NCBI GenBank assembly: GCA_026874595.1
Contig: CM049320.1
Span: forward strand, 8,995,464-9,059,463
Direction of reading: 5' to 3'
DNA: 64,000 nucleotides
Origin: Sipunculus nudus
Lineage: Eukaryota; Annelida; Sipuncula; Golfingiida; Sipunculidae
A model generated the notes under the pieces. It worked only from the letters and a program-made list of their open reading frames with translations. It was not told where the DNA came from and did no database searches. The position numbers and the translations under genes are program-made. This document shows positions 1 to 12,174 of the stretch, in pieces (the first letter of the stretch is position 1; the number at the start of each line of letters is the position of its first letter).

Positions 1-354
1 AATTTAATGCAGGTTGAAATTTAGGATGTTATTTTACTGTTGTCATGTGAAAGAAACAGCCACTGTTCCTGACATCTGGTGGAGCAATTTGGTACTAAAT
101 GGAGAATGGGAAATAAATTTGTTATTTTGGTTAATAGACTTTAACTTTGATTTAATTTAATAAAATAGTTTGCACCCTCTACATATTGTCTTATATTGAA
201 ATGTGTTTTGTCAAATGTCATGTTGCTCATGATTTTTCTTGTTGATAAATTCAATTTTTATTTAACTGTCTTTTTGTTCATTAATTTATTTCTCAGCAGA
301 AAATTATAAAAAGTTTGCACATGAACTTATTTACATGTTTTTGGTATGTTTCAG

Positions 355-441
355 GTATGATTCCATGCATCGTCTTGACAACAGTGATATAGAAGACGAA
401 GACCTGCGGCATGCATCATGGTACCAGCCTGGGATACCCCG
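355..441 (+). CDS. SH2-domain gene, internal exon (N-terminal edge of SH2)
   Basis: This exon follows a TTTCAG acceptor and ends at a CG|GTCAGT donor. It encodes 28 full codons: an acidic linker (S-D-I-E-D-E-D) leading into H-A-S-W-Y-Q-P-G-I-P. The W-Y pair is the usual first strand of an SH2 domain. It starts in phase 1 and ends in phase 2. Its last two bases (CG) join the A of the exon at 10431 to make the Arg of I-P-R-E-I-A, and the spliced reading is smooth across a 10 kb intron. Upstream exons lie outside the window, so the protein's N-terminal part and full name are unknown. The identity rests on the splice-phase match and the continuity of the SH2 fold. Confidence 0.85.
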
Positions 442-796
442 GTCAGTCAAAGTTATGCTCAGTCTGACAAAAATTCTGTTATATTCAGATTATGCAGCCT
501 CCCCTTGAAGGGAAATAAAGCTAATATGGGGCTGATGAGTTGTTTTCTGCATTGATATATACACATATTGGGGAGGGGTGTGTCCTACCAGGCAGGGCTG
601 CTTTCTTAGTTTTCCTGAGTGCAAAACCATTGATAATTCTTGGTATCTTTTTTTGTTGACTTCCACCTGTATTCTTAATATGGCTAATTCTCTAAATATG
701 ACCTTTTATAAGAAAAAGTCACAAGTGACAGATACCATGAAAAATTTCTTATGATCATAGGGCAGTTACATACATAAAGTATTTTGTCAATTTTTA
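442..796 (+). other. Start of a ~10 kb intron of the SH2 gene
   Basis: The sequence runs from the donor at 442 toward the acceptor at 10430. Nothing coding is seen here. The rest of the intron is filled by the repeats listed separately. Confidence 0.7.
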
Positions 797-2340
797 CCTT
801 AGCTGACTGTAAGTCATCTGAGCTATATTGAATCGTCTTTGTCTGTTGTCCTGCCATCTGTTAACAGGGCACAAATTGTAACCGCTGGACCTGGAATCTT
901 CTCACTTGACATCCAGGGAAGTCCATGAAGAATCTCCTGGCAAACCCCCCCCCCCCCCCCAGAATAATGAAAAATTTGTTACAAAATCTCCAGTATCTGA
1001 ACAACTAATGCTTTGATCTGTATGATTCTTTGCATGCATATTGATCATGGAGTGTTTCATCAGTTTCTTTAGAATGGTGGCTTTCCTTGTATTTTTCAAT
1101 TTTTTTACACATTTTTTTCTCTATTTTTTTAGACCTTTAAAGATGTGGTTGTCAGTTAACAGGGCACATTTAGTAACCACTGGACCTAGAATCTTCAATC
1201 TTGACATGCAGGGAGGTCCATGAAAGGACTCCTAGTATATTTGAAATTAGGTCTCTGTTACCAATATCCTTCGAGCTATGGGGCTCAAAAGTACCCCCCC
1301 AGAATAATGAAAAATTTGAAACAAAAGCTCAAGTATCTGAACAACTAATGCAATGATCCCCATGATTCTTTGCATGCTTATTGATCATGGAGTTTTTCAT
1401 CAGTTTCTGCAGAGTGGTGGTGCCACCTGTATTTTTATGTTTTTTACACATTTTTTCTCTATTTTTTAGACTTTTAAAGATGTGGTCGTCTGTTAAGAGG
1501 GGACAAATCTTAACCACTTGACCTAGGATCTTCTTACTTGACATGCTGGGAGGTCCATAAAAAGTCTTTTTGGACACATGAAATTAGGTCTCTGATACCC
1601 ATATGGTTCTAATTATGGGGCTCAGATTTAGTCCCCAGAATAATGGAAAATTTGATACAAAAGCTGAAGTATCTGAACAACTAGCACATTGATCACCATG
1701 ATTCTTTGCATGCATATTGATCATGGGGTGTTTCATCAGTTCTCTAAAAGTGGTGGCACCACATGGATTTTTCGACTTTTAACACATTTTTTTCTCTATT
1801 TTTTAGACATTTAAAAAGTTGTCCGTTAACAGGACACAAATGATAACCATTGGTCTGAGAATCTTCTAACTTCACATCCAGGGAGGTCATTTAAACATCT
1901 CCATGATACATGAAATTAGGTTTCTGTTACCCATATTCTCTGGGCTATTGGGCTAGTAAACACCCCACAGAATAATTGAAAATTTGATACCAAAGCAGGG
2001 CTGAAATCATAACCATTGGAACTAGAATCTAACTTTACATCATGAGAGTTCCTTAAAAGTTCTTCTCAGAAACCTGGAGTAAGTTCACTTTGACCTATAT
2101 TCTTCAAATTACTTGGCATGTTTGATCACCCCAGAAATAATGCAAAATACACACAAATTGCCAGTTTCCTCCGGAACAGCTGGATGGACTGTCATCGATT
2201 TGGTTTACTTATGGGTCTTGATGAACTTAAATTAATATGCATGAACGATGATGCCACCTACATTTTCTTAATTAGTTGCCTTTGCCAGGTTATATTGTCA
2301 ACATGTCAGTCAGCTGAGCGTCATGACCTGTTGATCATTT
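797..2340 (+). repeat. Tandem-repeat element, about 300-340 bp units (copy 1)
   Basis: At least four diverged units are recognisable by recurring landmarks: a GTTAACAGGGCACAAAT-like block near 863, 1156, 1493 and 1826, a CAGGGAGGTCCATGAA-like block, and ATTGATCATGGAGTGTTTCA. The array opens with a hairpin (AGCTGACTGTAAGTCATCTGAGCTAT, shown here as AGCTGACTG-TAAGTCA-TCTGAGCTAT, 801-826). It closes with CAGCTGAGCGTCATGACC near 2311-2328. The final ~250 bases (from about 2070) match the end of the array at 54.5-56.55 kb, including a GATGATG-CACCTACATTTTCTT block. Short ORFs inside are chance. Confidence 0.8.
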
Positions 2341-5300
2341 TTAGCTCAGCTGACTATAAGTCATCTGAGCTATAGTCGTGGTCCTTTGTCCGTCGGCTGT
2401 CCGTCCGTCCATCGTCCGTTAAACTGGCACGTTTTGAAAACGTCAGACCTACGAATCCGAAATTTGGCATACAGTTAGATGTCCCCAAAATCTCCTACCA
2501 TACCGAAAATTGGGTCATTAGGACTTCCTTCCTTCGAGATATTAAGGAAAAACCTCCATTTTCCATAAAAAAAACATTGTTACACTATAAGACTGCCTAA
2601 TATCAAAACCACTGATCTGATTTTGATCATAGTGAACATAATGCACCTCATAAAAAAATCAGGAAATATATTAACTCACTTAACATAAGAATGGCTGAAG
2701 CTAGAGACTTCTTTTCAGGTATATAACTCCATGTAATCAAGATTCAATTGTATACTGAAAATTAGATCTGAATTTTTCAAATTTTATAAGTTATTCACAT
2801 AAATATCAAATCAGTACCTTAAATTTTGCCCAAATTTGGGCATGGCACAATTTTCCCTGTAAGTACTGTTGGTTTAATTTTCATATCATGAACACGTAAG
2901 GATTCCAGCTTCTAAATTCTGAAATTTGAAAGAAATTGACCAAAAACTGTAGCTTTTATTACATTTTTTATAAGACCATGTCACACCTAGGCTGTACTGA
3001 AGCCCCTCTATATGTCACCATATTGACCTTTCATGCTTGAAGCGAGGCAAGCAAGCTCTTGGGTGGCCTCAGCTGGATATAGCTTTTCAACCCCCCTCCT
3101 CTTGTAACTGTTTGGCCAAAAACATAACAATAAACAATAATTTTTAAAAAAATTATTGGTTTACAATAACAACTTTAAGAAAAATAAATGGAAAAGGAAT
3201 TTTATGGTGAATGAGTAACAGGGACCTTGCAATTACTGATGTTTTATGGATCTTTCATGGATTACTGAAAATATATTTCAAATGACACCATGCAGTCACC
3301 ATTGGGTATTTTTAGCTCAGCTGACTATAAGTTCCATTGTCTGTCATCCATCTGTCTGGATGTCCGTCCGTCTGGATGTCCGTCCGTAAGACTGGCACAT
3401 TTCGACACCGTTGGACCTACGAATCTGAAATTCGGCATACAGTTAGATGTCCCCAAAATCTCCTACCATGCCAAAAATTGGGTCAATAGGACTTCGTTCC
3501 TTCGAGATATTAAGGGAAAACCTTAATTTTTTATTAAAAATCTATTTTCACACTTCAGGACTGCGTAATATCAAAACCACTCATCTGGTTTTCTTCATAT
3601 TTACCATAAATATTCCTCCATATAGTTGTACATGCCAGATATTAAGTCAGTATTATATAATTTATAAAAGTTATAGGCCCAAACATAATGGACTTTGTAA
3701 AAAAATCAGGAAGATATTTGGTCACTTAAGACCAAAAGTGTTAAAGGTAGGGACTTTTTTCCAGTAATACAACTTATATTAATCAAAATTTAATTGTATA
3801 CCAAAAATTAGATCAAAATCTGCTAAATTTTTTTAAATATTGGCAAAAATATAAAATTGGTACCTTAAATTTTGCCCAACTTTGGCCACGGCACGTTTTT
3901 TTCCTGTAAGTACTGTAGATTTAATTTTCACAGCATGTATACATAAGGATTTAATCTGTTAAAATCTGAAATTTGAAAATAAAAGCTGCAAAATTCGGCT
4001 AGTTATTGAATTTTTTTGGAGGCTCTTGTTGTATTCCCTTACATTGTCAAGCAGTCCATTTTGATGACTGTAGGTCATTCAGTGCACATCTCTATGCTCC
4101 CCAGGCTGATGTCCCCAAAATCTCCTATCATACCGAATATTGGGTCATTAGGACTTCGTTCCTTCGAGAAATTAAGGAAAAGAAACTCCATTTTCCATAA
4201 AAAAAGCCATTGTTACACTTCAAGGCTGCCTAATATCAAAACCACTGATCTGTTTTTGATCGTATTTAGTATTCACTTTCTTTCATACATTTTCTATGAA
4301 CATACCAAAAATTAGGTCAGTATTGGGTATTATTTTGAAGTTATGGGCCAAAACATAATGCAATTTTTTTTAAAAATCAGGAAATATATTTCCTCACCTA
4401 ACATGAGAATTGCTGAACCTAGAGACTTTTTTTCAGGAATATAACTTTATTTAATCAAGATTCAGTTGTTTACCCAAAATTAGATCTGAATTTTGCAAAT
4501 TTTTCAAGTTATTAGCATAAATAAAAAATCAATACCTTAAATTTTGTTCAACTTTGGCACTGTTGATTTAATTTTCACAGCATATATACATAAGGATTTA
4601 ATCTTTTAAAATCTGAAATTTCAAAGAAATTGATTGGAAAGAATAGCTTTTATTCATGTTTTCATACACCATGTCAAGTGTTGTTTACATCTAGCCCACC
4701 TAGTAGTACAGCCATCACTTGCATTATGTAACCCACTCCAGGCAGCTTGCCTTGGCCCAGCTTGGCCACTACTAGCAGGCTTCCCCTCTGCCTTGCACTC
4801 ACTCCCCCCCCCCCCCCCAAGGCTGGTGCATAAACTAGATGAATGTTATAATTTTCTTTATTTTATTTTATTCTTGGACATGCTACATTTTACATTTTGT
4901 ATTGTACCACCAGGGTTACAATTATTAAAGTGTACATTTAATTGTGTCCACAAAGTGGTGTATTGCTTTGAAAGTGTGGATGTTCATGAGATAAGTAATT
5001 CCTTACTTCAGAAGAGTAAAAACTTCCCCAGGTGTGAAATTGACTATTAATTCCAGTAATAAATTAAAACTGGGATAGTAATTAGCACAATGATATTATT
5101 TGTCCCTCATTCAACCAACAGTGTGTATACTTTATTTGAAAAGATTATCAAATTTACTTTTATTTTATTTTGGTGAATAAAATTAAGCATGTACTAAAAA
5201 CTCCAATGTGCAAACTTTTTAATAGTGATTCAAGGAATATTCTTGTAGATGCCATGTTGTGGCATTATTTTCTTTTAAATTCAGTTTAAACATTTATGAT

Positions 5301-6445
5301 TTAAAAATAATAAAATATGTGTGTATACATAATATGACCCAATAGGAGCTACACTCTGGATATATGATGATTGCAACTTTTGCAACAATTCTAATATTTT
5401 AACTTATAGTTTCAGTTTTTTACTCTGTATATATAATGATTGCAACTTTTGCAACAATTCTAATATTTTAACTTATATTTTCAGGTTTTTTTATTAAAAA
5501 TTTATAAAACCTGTAAATAAAAAACTGATTCAGATAAAAACTTGCATTAAATGCATTATTCCAATGAAAGTGAAATAAAGGTATTAGTCCATTCTGTCCA
5601 CTTGCCTGTCCATCTGTAAATTTTCATATGCAACACAGTATCTCAAAACTTTTACTGTTTTTCTTCATGACAGTCTTGTCAGAGTATTAGTTTGCAATCA
5701 TATATTTAGAACTTTACTATAACCAAGTAGGAGGGCCCCTTTCCTCTTAGCTTTTCATATTCTTATATAAATGAAAAACATTACAATAGAATATTTCTTC
5801 ATCCACCTCATAGCTGCCCTCACTGTTCCCTTATCCGAACCCCATCCCAAAGTCAGCCTGAGTAAGCAAAAACAAGATGAATCAGATATATTCATACTCG
5901 GATATTTTGTATAACTATTCATCCATAGGTACCTATGTACATGCCAGAAATTATGTCAATATTGTGTAATATGTAGACATAGTGGGCATCACAATAAATG
6001 TACCTTGTCAAGACTAAAGAGATATTGTGTCATACAGTCACACATTCATAAATCACTTCATCAGCATAGTAAATCATAACATCATATCTGTCAAATTGAA
6101 ATCTTGCAGACTACCATACACTTTAGATCCTTCAACAAATAGCCTTATCATCATTCTACTACTGCTTATTACTGCTGTCATTGCATTCATATTTGCTCAA
6201 ATATATCACAATTTTCAACCCCTCCTAAATAAATAAAAAATAAACCACTATATTTGACTCTATTAATCCATCAGTCAGGTAATTTCATTTATCATTTACT
6301 CACATATTACATTACATTCCTTTATAATAGCCCAACATGTCCATTATATTCATAAGCTTTATCGACTCGATATAGTATCACAGTGGAGAAACATTTATAG
6401 TCAAATCACGATCAGCTGAGCGCCGTGACCCATGGGTCCCTTGTT
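2341..6445 (+). repeat. Second dispersed repeat family: two or three tandem 5' copies plus a 3' body
   Basis: A hairpin at 2342-2373 (TAGCTCAG-C-TGAC, loop TATAA, GTCA-T-CTGAGCTA) is followed by GTCCGTCC motifs and a long shared block that contains ATTTGGCATACAGTTAGATG. The block recurs from about 3310 (where the hairpin's right arm is lost) and in shortened form from about 4100. The 3' body runs to CAGCTGAGCGCCGTGACCC then ATGGGTCCCTTG at 6413-6443. The segment 5800-6445 is nearly identical to 9250-9894. No transposase-like ORF is seen, so it is non-autonomous. Confidence 0.75.
4806..4818. repeat. Poly-C tract in repeat body
   Basis: A run of C residues lies inside the repeat. Similar G/C homopolymers occur at about 945-960, 8871-8885, 29349-29364 and 55537-55548. 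Their lengths may be assembly-sensitive. Confidence 0.8.
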
Positions 6446-7092
6446 TAATTTCAATCATAAAAATGAAAAATAAATAATTAAATAAAATTGTTGTTTGCTA
6501 TTAGGGATTATGTGAAGCTAGTTAATGATAGACAAGGATGCATTTGATCATATTAAATATTCTAAATTTCCAGGTCTTTTCCAGGTGTTTAATTTGTTGG
6601 GGTTTTTTTATTACAAAATTTACAAAAAATGAAATATTTCAAAAATTAAAAAAATTACTCAGACAAGTGCTCATTAAAGATGTCAATATGTTTGAATAAT
6701 AACATTCAGACTCATGGCTGTATCAGCTGCTACATGATACTGGGTAAATAATCAAAATTAATATTTCTGATAACTTTATTTCAGTTAATAAAATTAAACA
6801 TTCCCAACTCCAGTTTGCTCCTTGTATAATATATTGGTTTGTTTTGATCCTTGGGTTATTTTAAACACATGTATTAGTTTCGTAGTAGAGATTATTTTCT
6901 TTTTTCTGATACAAATTAAAAAAAAATAAAATTTTTAAAATCTGATAAAAAAATCGGGTCTTAAAGACAAGTTCTCATTATGATGTCTGTTATGTTAATA
7001 ATTGTCATAAGTGTCTTGACAGTGATGTGAAAGTATTCAAAAGTGAATATAATATTTTTTTTTTAAATTTAAGCCATAAAACCAGGTAGTTA
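6446..7092. other. Intronic AT-rich sequence without recognised features
   Basis: I see no ORF or repeat structure here beyond A/T homopolymers. It lies within the large SH2-gene intron. Confidence 0.5.
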
Positions 7093-7429
7093 GGCCAAAA
7101 TAAAAAAAAGGTATGGTTCTGAGGCACTTTTTTTCAGAAATCAATGCGGGCGGGCGGGTTTTTTATATTTAATTTTTTGGTATGTTTCGCTAAAAATGTC
7201 AAATGATAAGAGAAAAGCATGATAATAACAGATTTATTTTGCTAAACAAGTAAAAGCACTACATAACAAAGGAAATTGTATGATTTTATCGTCTTGAAAG
7301 AAATGTCCGAGCGGCTGCAGCTCATAATTGGTAAGTTTCTATTAAAAATCAAAATAAAAATTTTTGATGTGGGGGTTTAAAATTGATGCGGGCGGTGCCT
7401 GAAAACCATACCTTTTAATTTTTTTGGCC
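7093..7429. mobile_element. PIF/Harbinger-like MITE (337 bp) with TTA target-site duplication
   Basis: The left end GGCCAAAATAAAAAAAAGG then TATGGTT is matched by the inverted right end AACCATACC-TTTTAATTTTTTTGGCC, roughly 30-35 bp with a few mismatches. TTA flanks both sides (7090-7092 and 7430-7432). A 3-bp TWA duplication is the hallmark of PIF/Harbinger insertions. GGGCGGGC-rich subterminal blocks lie just inside each end. There is no ORF, so it is non-autonomous. It sits in the SH2-gene intron. Confidence 0.75.
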
Positions 7430-8185
7430 TTACAATCATTATTTAAATTTGTGAAATTTGTATATTCTGGATTCTCAACAGTTTTGTTCGACTGAAACTG
7501 AATAAAAATGAGACCTTGAGTGAATACTTAATAATTGTATTCAAATATGATTAAAAAAATTCAATAGTTCAATAATGTAAATTAATACAAATACTAATAC
7601 AGGTAAAAAGAAAGAATCTGAGTGCAAATACTTTCAAAATGTATTCATTAACGCATTCATGAATATATTTTATAATTTTATTTTAATCATTTATTTCAAT
7701 TATATTATTAAAAGAAATCTTTTCAAATGTTACTGTTAATATTTTTTAATTAAAATTATATTTTGTCCAATAATTCCAATTAATTTTTAATGAATAGTTT
7801 AACTCTCATATCATTTGTGCTAGTGGTACTTTTGGCTATGGGCAACCTGAAATTACTGAATTACAGTTAACTCCTTTGTAAAAAGCATGCATGATAATTA
7901 ACATGAGTTACAGTGGACATTTATTTCCTGTTTCTAGTGTTAGTGCTGTGGATTTAATTTTCACAGCATGTACACATAAGCATTTCATCTGTTAAAATCT
8001 GAAATTTGAAACCAATTAATCAAAAACTGTAGATGTCATTCAAGTTTTCAAGCACCATGCCTTGATTGTTTTCATCTAGTCAGTGAAATGTGTGCTTGGG
8101 CAGTATTGCATAACTTTCAACTTCTGACCTAGCCACTGCCTCTGTGATTGTCTGGGTCAGGCTGGGTCAGGCAGTTATAACCAGA

Positions 8186-8345
8186 GAGCCTCTCTCTCTC
8201 TCTGGCAGTCTATATCTCTCTCTCTCTCATGCTTTATCTCTCCCTCTCTCTCCATGACGGTCTAGCTCACTCTCTCTTGCTCTTTCTCTTTCTCTCTCTA
8301 TTTCTCTCTCTCTTTCTCTCTCTCTCTCCCATTCTCTCTCACCCC
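8186..8345. repeat. CT-rich microsatellite tract
   Basis: Interrupted (CT)n/(TCTC)n runs. A shorter (CT)n run lies at about 9196-9247. Confidence 0.9.
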
Positions 8346-8451
8346 TAAGCCTCCCATTCTCCCTGCAACCCATTCGGTTGACAGGTACTATAAACCAGAT
8401 TAATTAGCTATGAATGTTGAAGCAATTTAGAAATGTGAATCAACTGAAATA

Positions 8452-8454
<3 letters not shown>

Positions 8455-8484
<30 letters not shown>
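8455..8484. repeat. (AT)n microsatellite
   Basis: About 15 AT dinucleotides, one of many in the window. Confidence 0.95.
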
Positions 8485-8487
<3 letters not shown>

Positions 8488-9202
8488 ATACTGTAAATGT
8501 GTAGTTACATTTTTAAACCTGGAAAAAATGATGTATTGAAAAAAAGGAATAAAGGTAAATATTGTTAATTTTTCCTGGCTCAGTAGAATGGGAACAAAAA
8601 TGATTTGCTTTGTTTCTCCACCTTTCTGCCTGCTTAAATATTTAATAATTATGAATAAACATTTTTCTCTGTAAGCACTTGAATTCAATTTAATATCCTG
8701 TATGAATATGCAAGGGTGCTGTAACTCCCACCATCCCCTTCCCCCACCTGATAGAGTCCTTGCTCTTTGGCACTGTGAACAATAGTTCTATTGCTTTTCC
8801 ATAAAATTTAATAATTAAAGATAATATATACAGAAAGACAGAGGCATTTTAACTCCCATCATAACCCCCTCCCCCCCCCCCCCCACCCTTCAATCCTTCC
8901 ACCTGTTAAGTGGGGACTTTATGGCTAATGTATACATATGATAAAATAGAAAATAGGTTTATTAAAATAATTGGAACTCATTAAACAAATCTGTAAACTG
9001 TTGAACTGTCAACAGCTTATCAAAAAGGTAACCAATGCAAACACATGGTCAGATCTCAAAATATTATTTGCAACAATTTCTTCAATCATATCAACCAACC
9101 ATGGCCAAGATTACCTTTTCCGATCAGACTTTATCTGCTTTTCATAATATTTTAACCTCCCAGGTGTTTAAGTACTGTTGTATGCTCCATCCCCTCTCTC
9201 TG

Positions 9203-9235
<33 letters not shown>

Positions 9236-9929
9236 ATCCTTTTCTCTCTACATCCACCTCATAGCTGCCCTCACTGTTCCCTTCTCTGAGCCCCATCCCA
9301 ATGTCAGCCTCAGTAAACAAGAACAAGATGAATCAGATATATTCCTACTTAAATATTTTGTATAACTATTCGTCCATAGGTACCTATGTACATGTCAGAA
9401 ATTATGTCAATATTGTGTAATATGTAGACATAGTGGGCATCACAATAATGTACCTTGTCAAGACTAAAGAGATATTGTGTCATACAGTCACAAATTCATA
9501 AATCACTTCATCAGCATAGTTAATCATAACATCATATCTGTCAAATTGAAATCTTGCAGACTACCATACACTTTAGATCCTTCAACAAATAGCCTTATCA
9601 TCATTCTACTACTGCTTATTACTGCTGTCATTGCATACATATTTGCTCAGATATATCGCAATTTTCAACCAACCTAAATAAATAAAAAATAAACCACTAT
9701 ATTTTAATCTATCAATCCATCAGTCAGGTTATTTCATTTATTATTTACTAACATATTACATTACATTCCTTTATAATAGCCCAACATGTCCATAATATTC
9801 ATAAGCTTTATCGACTCGATATAGTATCACAATGGAGAAACATTTATGGTCAAATCACAATCAGCTGAGTGCCGTGACCCATGGGTCCCTTGTTACAATA
9901 GTCTGCATCATATGTGTTTTTTTTTGGTT

Positions 9930-10100
9930 GATGAGAGTATACTGTGAAACCTGTGTTAAAGACCACCTTTCTATTAAGACCACCTGTTTATTAACACCAC
10001 CCTTGAGCGAACCAAAAGCATTCACATTGGTTTTAACTAACCTGATTAATAAGACCACCTGTGAATTATGACCACTTATTGCCAAACCCATCCAACTCCA
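9930..10100. repeat. Fragment of a GACCACCT-motif repeat
   Basis: AAAGACCACCT, AAGACCACCTG, ACACCACCC, AAGACCACCTG and TGACCACTT recur within 120 bases, next to a possible element end (TACTGTGAAACCTG). This looks like a terminal fragment of an interspersed DNA element. No second end was found. Confidence 0.4.
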
Positions 10101-10365
10101 AGTTTCAAATCCATGACACCTGGCCCTCATTGGTTTGAAATTCCATGCTCTAATTGGTCTGATAACAGTTCTTAGTCCTGTGCTAGCTTTGGTGTAGGAA
10201 CCCCAGAAAACTTGCTACACAAAGCAGTGGTTTGAGCAAAGGAGACCTTGAGTAACTTGTTTTACCGTGTATAACCATTGAGTTTGGAGTGTACATTACA
10301 ATGGCAGTTGTATTTTAAGGGTTTTGCATGTTCACAACATTTTCATTTAAACTCAGATTATGTTT

Positions 10366-10430
10366 GTCATTACAGAGAGACTGCATTTCATATTGTTTTA
10401 GAGATTTTAATTTTGTATTTGTCATTACAG
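10366..10430 (+). repeat. Tandem duplicate of the exon acceptor (55-bp unit)
   Basis: GTCATTACAGAGAGACTGC at 10367-10385 is a near copy of GTCATTACAGAGAGATTGC at 10422-10440, where the real exon starts. The duplicate acceptor would join exon 10376. The 55-bp offset is not a multiple of three, so using it would shift the SH2 frame and reach a stop at 10485-10487. It is either a decoy acceptor or a decayed duplication. Confidence 0.7.
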
Positions 10431-10608
10431 AGAGATTGCTTTGGAGATTTTGAGTCAGGAAGAGATAGGATCGTTTGTTGTTCGTGATAGCACTTCCCGC
10501 CCTGGCTGCTACGCCCTGTCAGTCAAAGTTCCCAAGTTTATACAGAATCAGTCTGGCATATGTCATTACCTGATACTGCGGACACAAAGGGGCGGAGTCA
10601 AATTGAAG
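10431..10608 (+). CDS. SH2-domain gene, central SH2 exon
   Basis: Bounded by a TCATTACAG acceptor and an AAG|GTAGGC donor. One base completes the Arg codon from the exon ending at 441, then 59 codons follow. The reading E-I-A-L-E-I-L-S-Q-E-E then I-G-S-F-V-V-R-D-S-T contains the FLVR-type motif (FVVRDS), whose Arg binds the phosphotyrosine phosphate in SH2 domains. G-C-Y-A-L-S-V-K-V and H-Y-L-I-L-R-T then G-G-V-K-L-K follow, matching the tensin SH2 pattern (G-AYGLA-KV, HFLIET-RGVKLKG). The protein probably binds tyrosine-phosphorylated partners in the cytoplasm or at adhesion sites; that role is inferred from the family. The exon ends in phase 0, matching the last exon. Confidence 0.9.
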
Positions 10609-11754
10609 GTAGGCACAAAACGATGTGTACGAGGTTTTCCAAAACCTGAATAATGCATGGAAAAAAAAACTGCACATTTTTAAAATAACACTTTATTTGG
10701 TTGTCTGTGATGGGGCACATTATTGTATGCCTACAGTCTGTCTGTCTGTTGGATTACTTTTAGTGTAGCTGTAGGGCTTCAAAGGATTTTCATTTAATTC
10801 AACATAACAACTTACCAATAGACTATCTTGTCTGAGATTTAATAAAGGCAAAACTCATGCATATTTAATGAGGTCAGAGATAACAAGGCTATTTTGTGGT
10901 GTCGGCACTAACATATGAGGAATATGATGGATTTTGATGAAACTCAACAGAAATATCAATCAATGTAATATCTTGACAATGTTCAATCTCTGGCAAAATC
11001 TATACATATTTGATGAGGGTCATTTGTCACCAGACTTTTGTGGCACTGTGATGCCTTACCAAAAATCTGATGGATATTCAGGAAACGAATTATAAATAAT
11101 TACCAATACAGTTTCTCACTTGAATATAATTCTCTGCAAAGTTCACACATATTTAATGAGGTGTGATTTACAAGTCACGCTGAATCTTTGCCAGTATTTT
11201 AAATGCACTTAATGCTGCAGATTTCATGATTATATTGAAGGTTCATTTATAAAATAAACAATTAATAATCGATCATCAGTCGTCTTATGTCTCTCGGTCA
11301 TCAAACATGATTTTGTAACTTATTCCTACTACTACTTGGTTCCTGGATTTGATTAATTTCCACTTGATGCTCTAGAACAGAGTTGAGGAGTATTACATGC
11401 AGTGAAATGTCTGTCCTCTCTGTGTGTATTCGCTAGACCTGTAAGCTGGTAGTCTGTAGTCTGGTAGCTGTAATTTGGCAGTCATCCTGTGAAGTCTGAT
11501 TTTAAAAATATGAGAAAAGAGTTTAATTAATGCAAAAATTTAAAAATTTGTATGTTAGGTCTTTAAAAAATGTTAATAAGTTAGTTTAAGTTAAAAGTGA
11601 AAGTACAGATGGCTCAGATGAATTAGGGAAAGTCTTACTCCTGCTGTTCAGATTAATTTTGTATTACATAATTAACAATTAAACATGATTTATATAAAAA
11701 AATAATCATTTAACACTGCCTCAATGAATCCTGTATCACATCTTTTATTGGCAG
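10609..11754 (+). other. Intron of the SH2 gene, unremarkable part
   Basis: Non-coding AT-rich sequence with no recognised element. A few lines recall diverged repeat text (TTTGATGA-GTCA, ATTTAATGAGGT) near 10860, 11010 and 11150, possibly an old tandem repeat. Confidence 0.5.
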
Positions 11755-12174
11755 GGATTGGATATAGAATGGACAAGTGTAACAGCTTATGTGACTGTGA
11801 GATGTGTTTGTGATATGTATCATATAATGTATTGTTATCATATAATGTATCGTTATTATATAATGTATCGTTATCATATAATGTATCATAACACCCCTTA
11901 TGAGCTGTGTATGGTATCATTCAGGGACAGGGATTGGATGTAGAATGGACAAAGTCTAACAGCTTATGTGACTGTAGAAAGTATTGTGATATATATCATA
12001 TAATGCTTTGTTATCAACTGTATATTTTCTTGACTGGGATAGGATAAGGAATAGCCAAGTCTTACAGCTTAAGTGACTGGGAAATTTTGTGATAAATTAG
12101 TATCGTTGTCAACTTATCATGTAATGTATTGTAATGAGCCCTAATAAACTATGTATCACATGTTGTGTTTGCAG
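11755..12174 (+). repeat. Three degenerate copies of the last exon's acceptor and start
   Basis: Sequences resembling the real junction CAG|GGATTGGATAAAGAATGG recur at 11755 (acceptor GGCAG intact), 11931 (GACAG) and 12037 (acceptor lost to CTG), before the real exon at 12175. Each keeps the following AAGTCTAACAGCTTATGTGA-like block and a TGATAT-CATATAATG spacer. From 11755 the frame stays open as G-L-D-I-E-W-T-S-V-T-A then diverges to Tyr/His/Met-rich codons, stopping at 11941-11943. These could be alternative terminal exons that truncate the SH2 domain, or just decayed duplicates. Confidence 0.7.

Larger units (their letters stand above)
7930..9894 (+). repeat. Second copy of the 3' body of the 2.3-6.4 kb repeat family
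   Basis: The part from about 7950 (ATTTAATTTTCACAGCATGT) matches 3925 and 4575. From 9250 to 9894 it is nearly identical to 5800-6445, ending in CAGCTGAGTGCCGTGACCC and ATGGGTCCCTTG. The two copies differ in the middle, where CT and TA microsatellites have expanded. A ~65-codon hydrophobic open frame is shared by both copies but has no ATG at its conserved start, so I do not call it a gene. Confidence 0.75.

Noticed and set aside
4634-5050. 138-codon plus-strand frame
   Set aside because: It has a TTG start and includes a poly-C tract and repeat sequence.
6027-6236. Hydrophobic ~69-codon frame, repeated at 9477-9677, looking like a small membrane protein
   Set aside because: It starts at GTG, not ATG. 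It lies in a dispersed non-coding repeat, and the differences between copies include several amino-acid changes. T-rich DNA gives hydrophobic translations by chance.
8186-8345. CRISPR-like or regulatory periodic array
   Set aside because: It is simple CT microsatellite expansion in a eukaryotic sequence.
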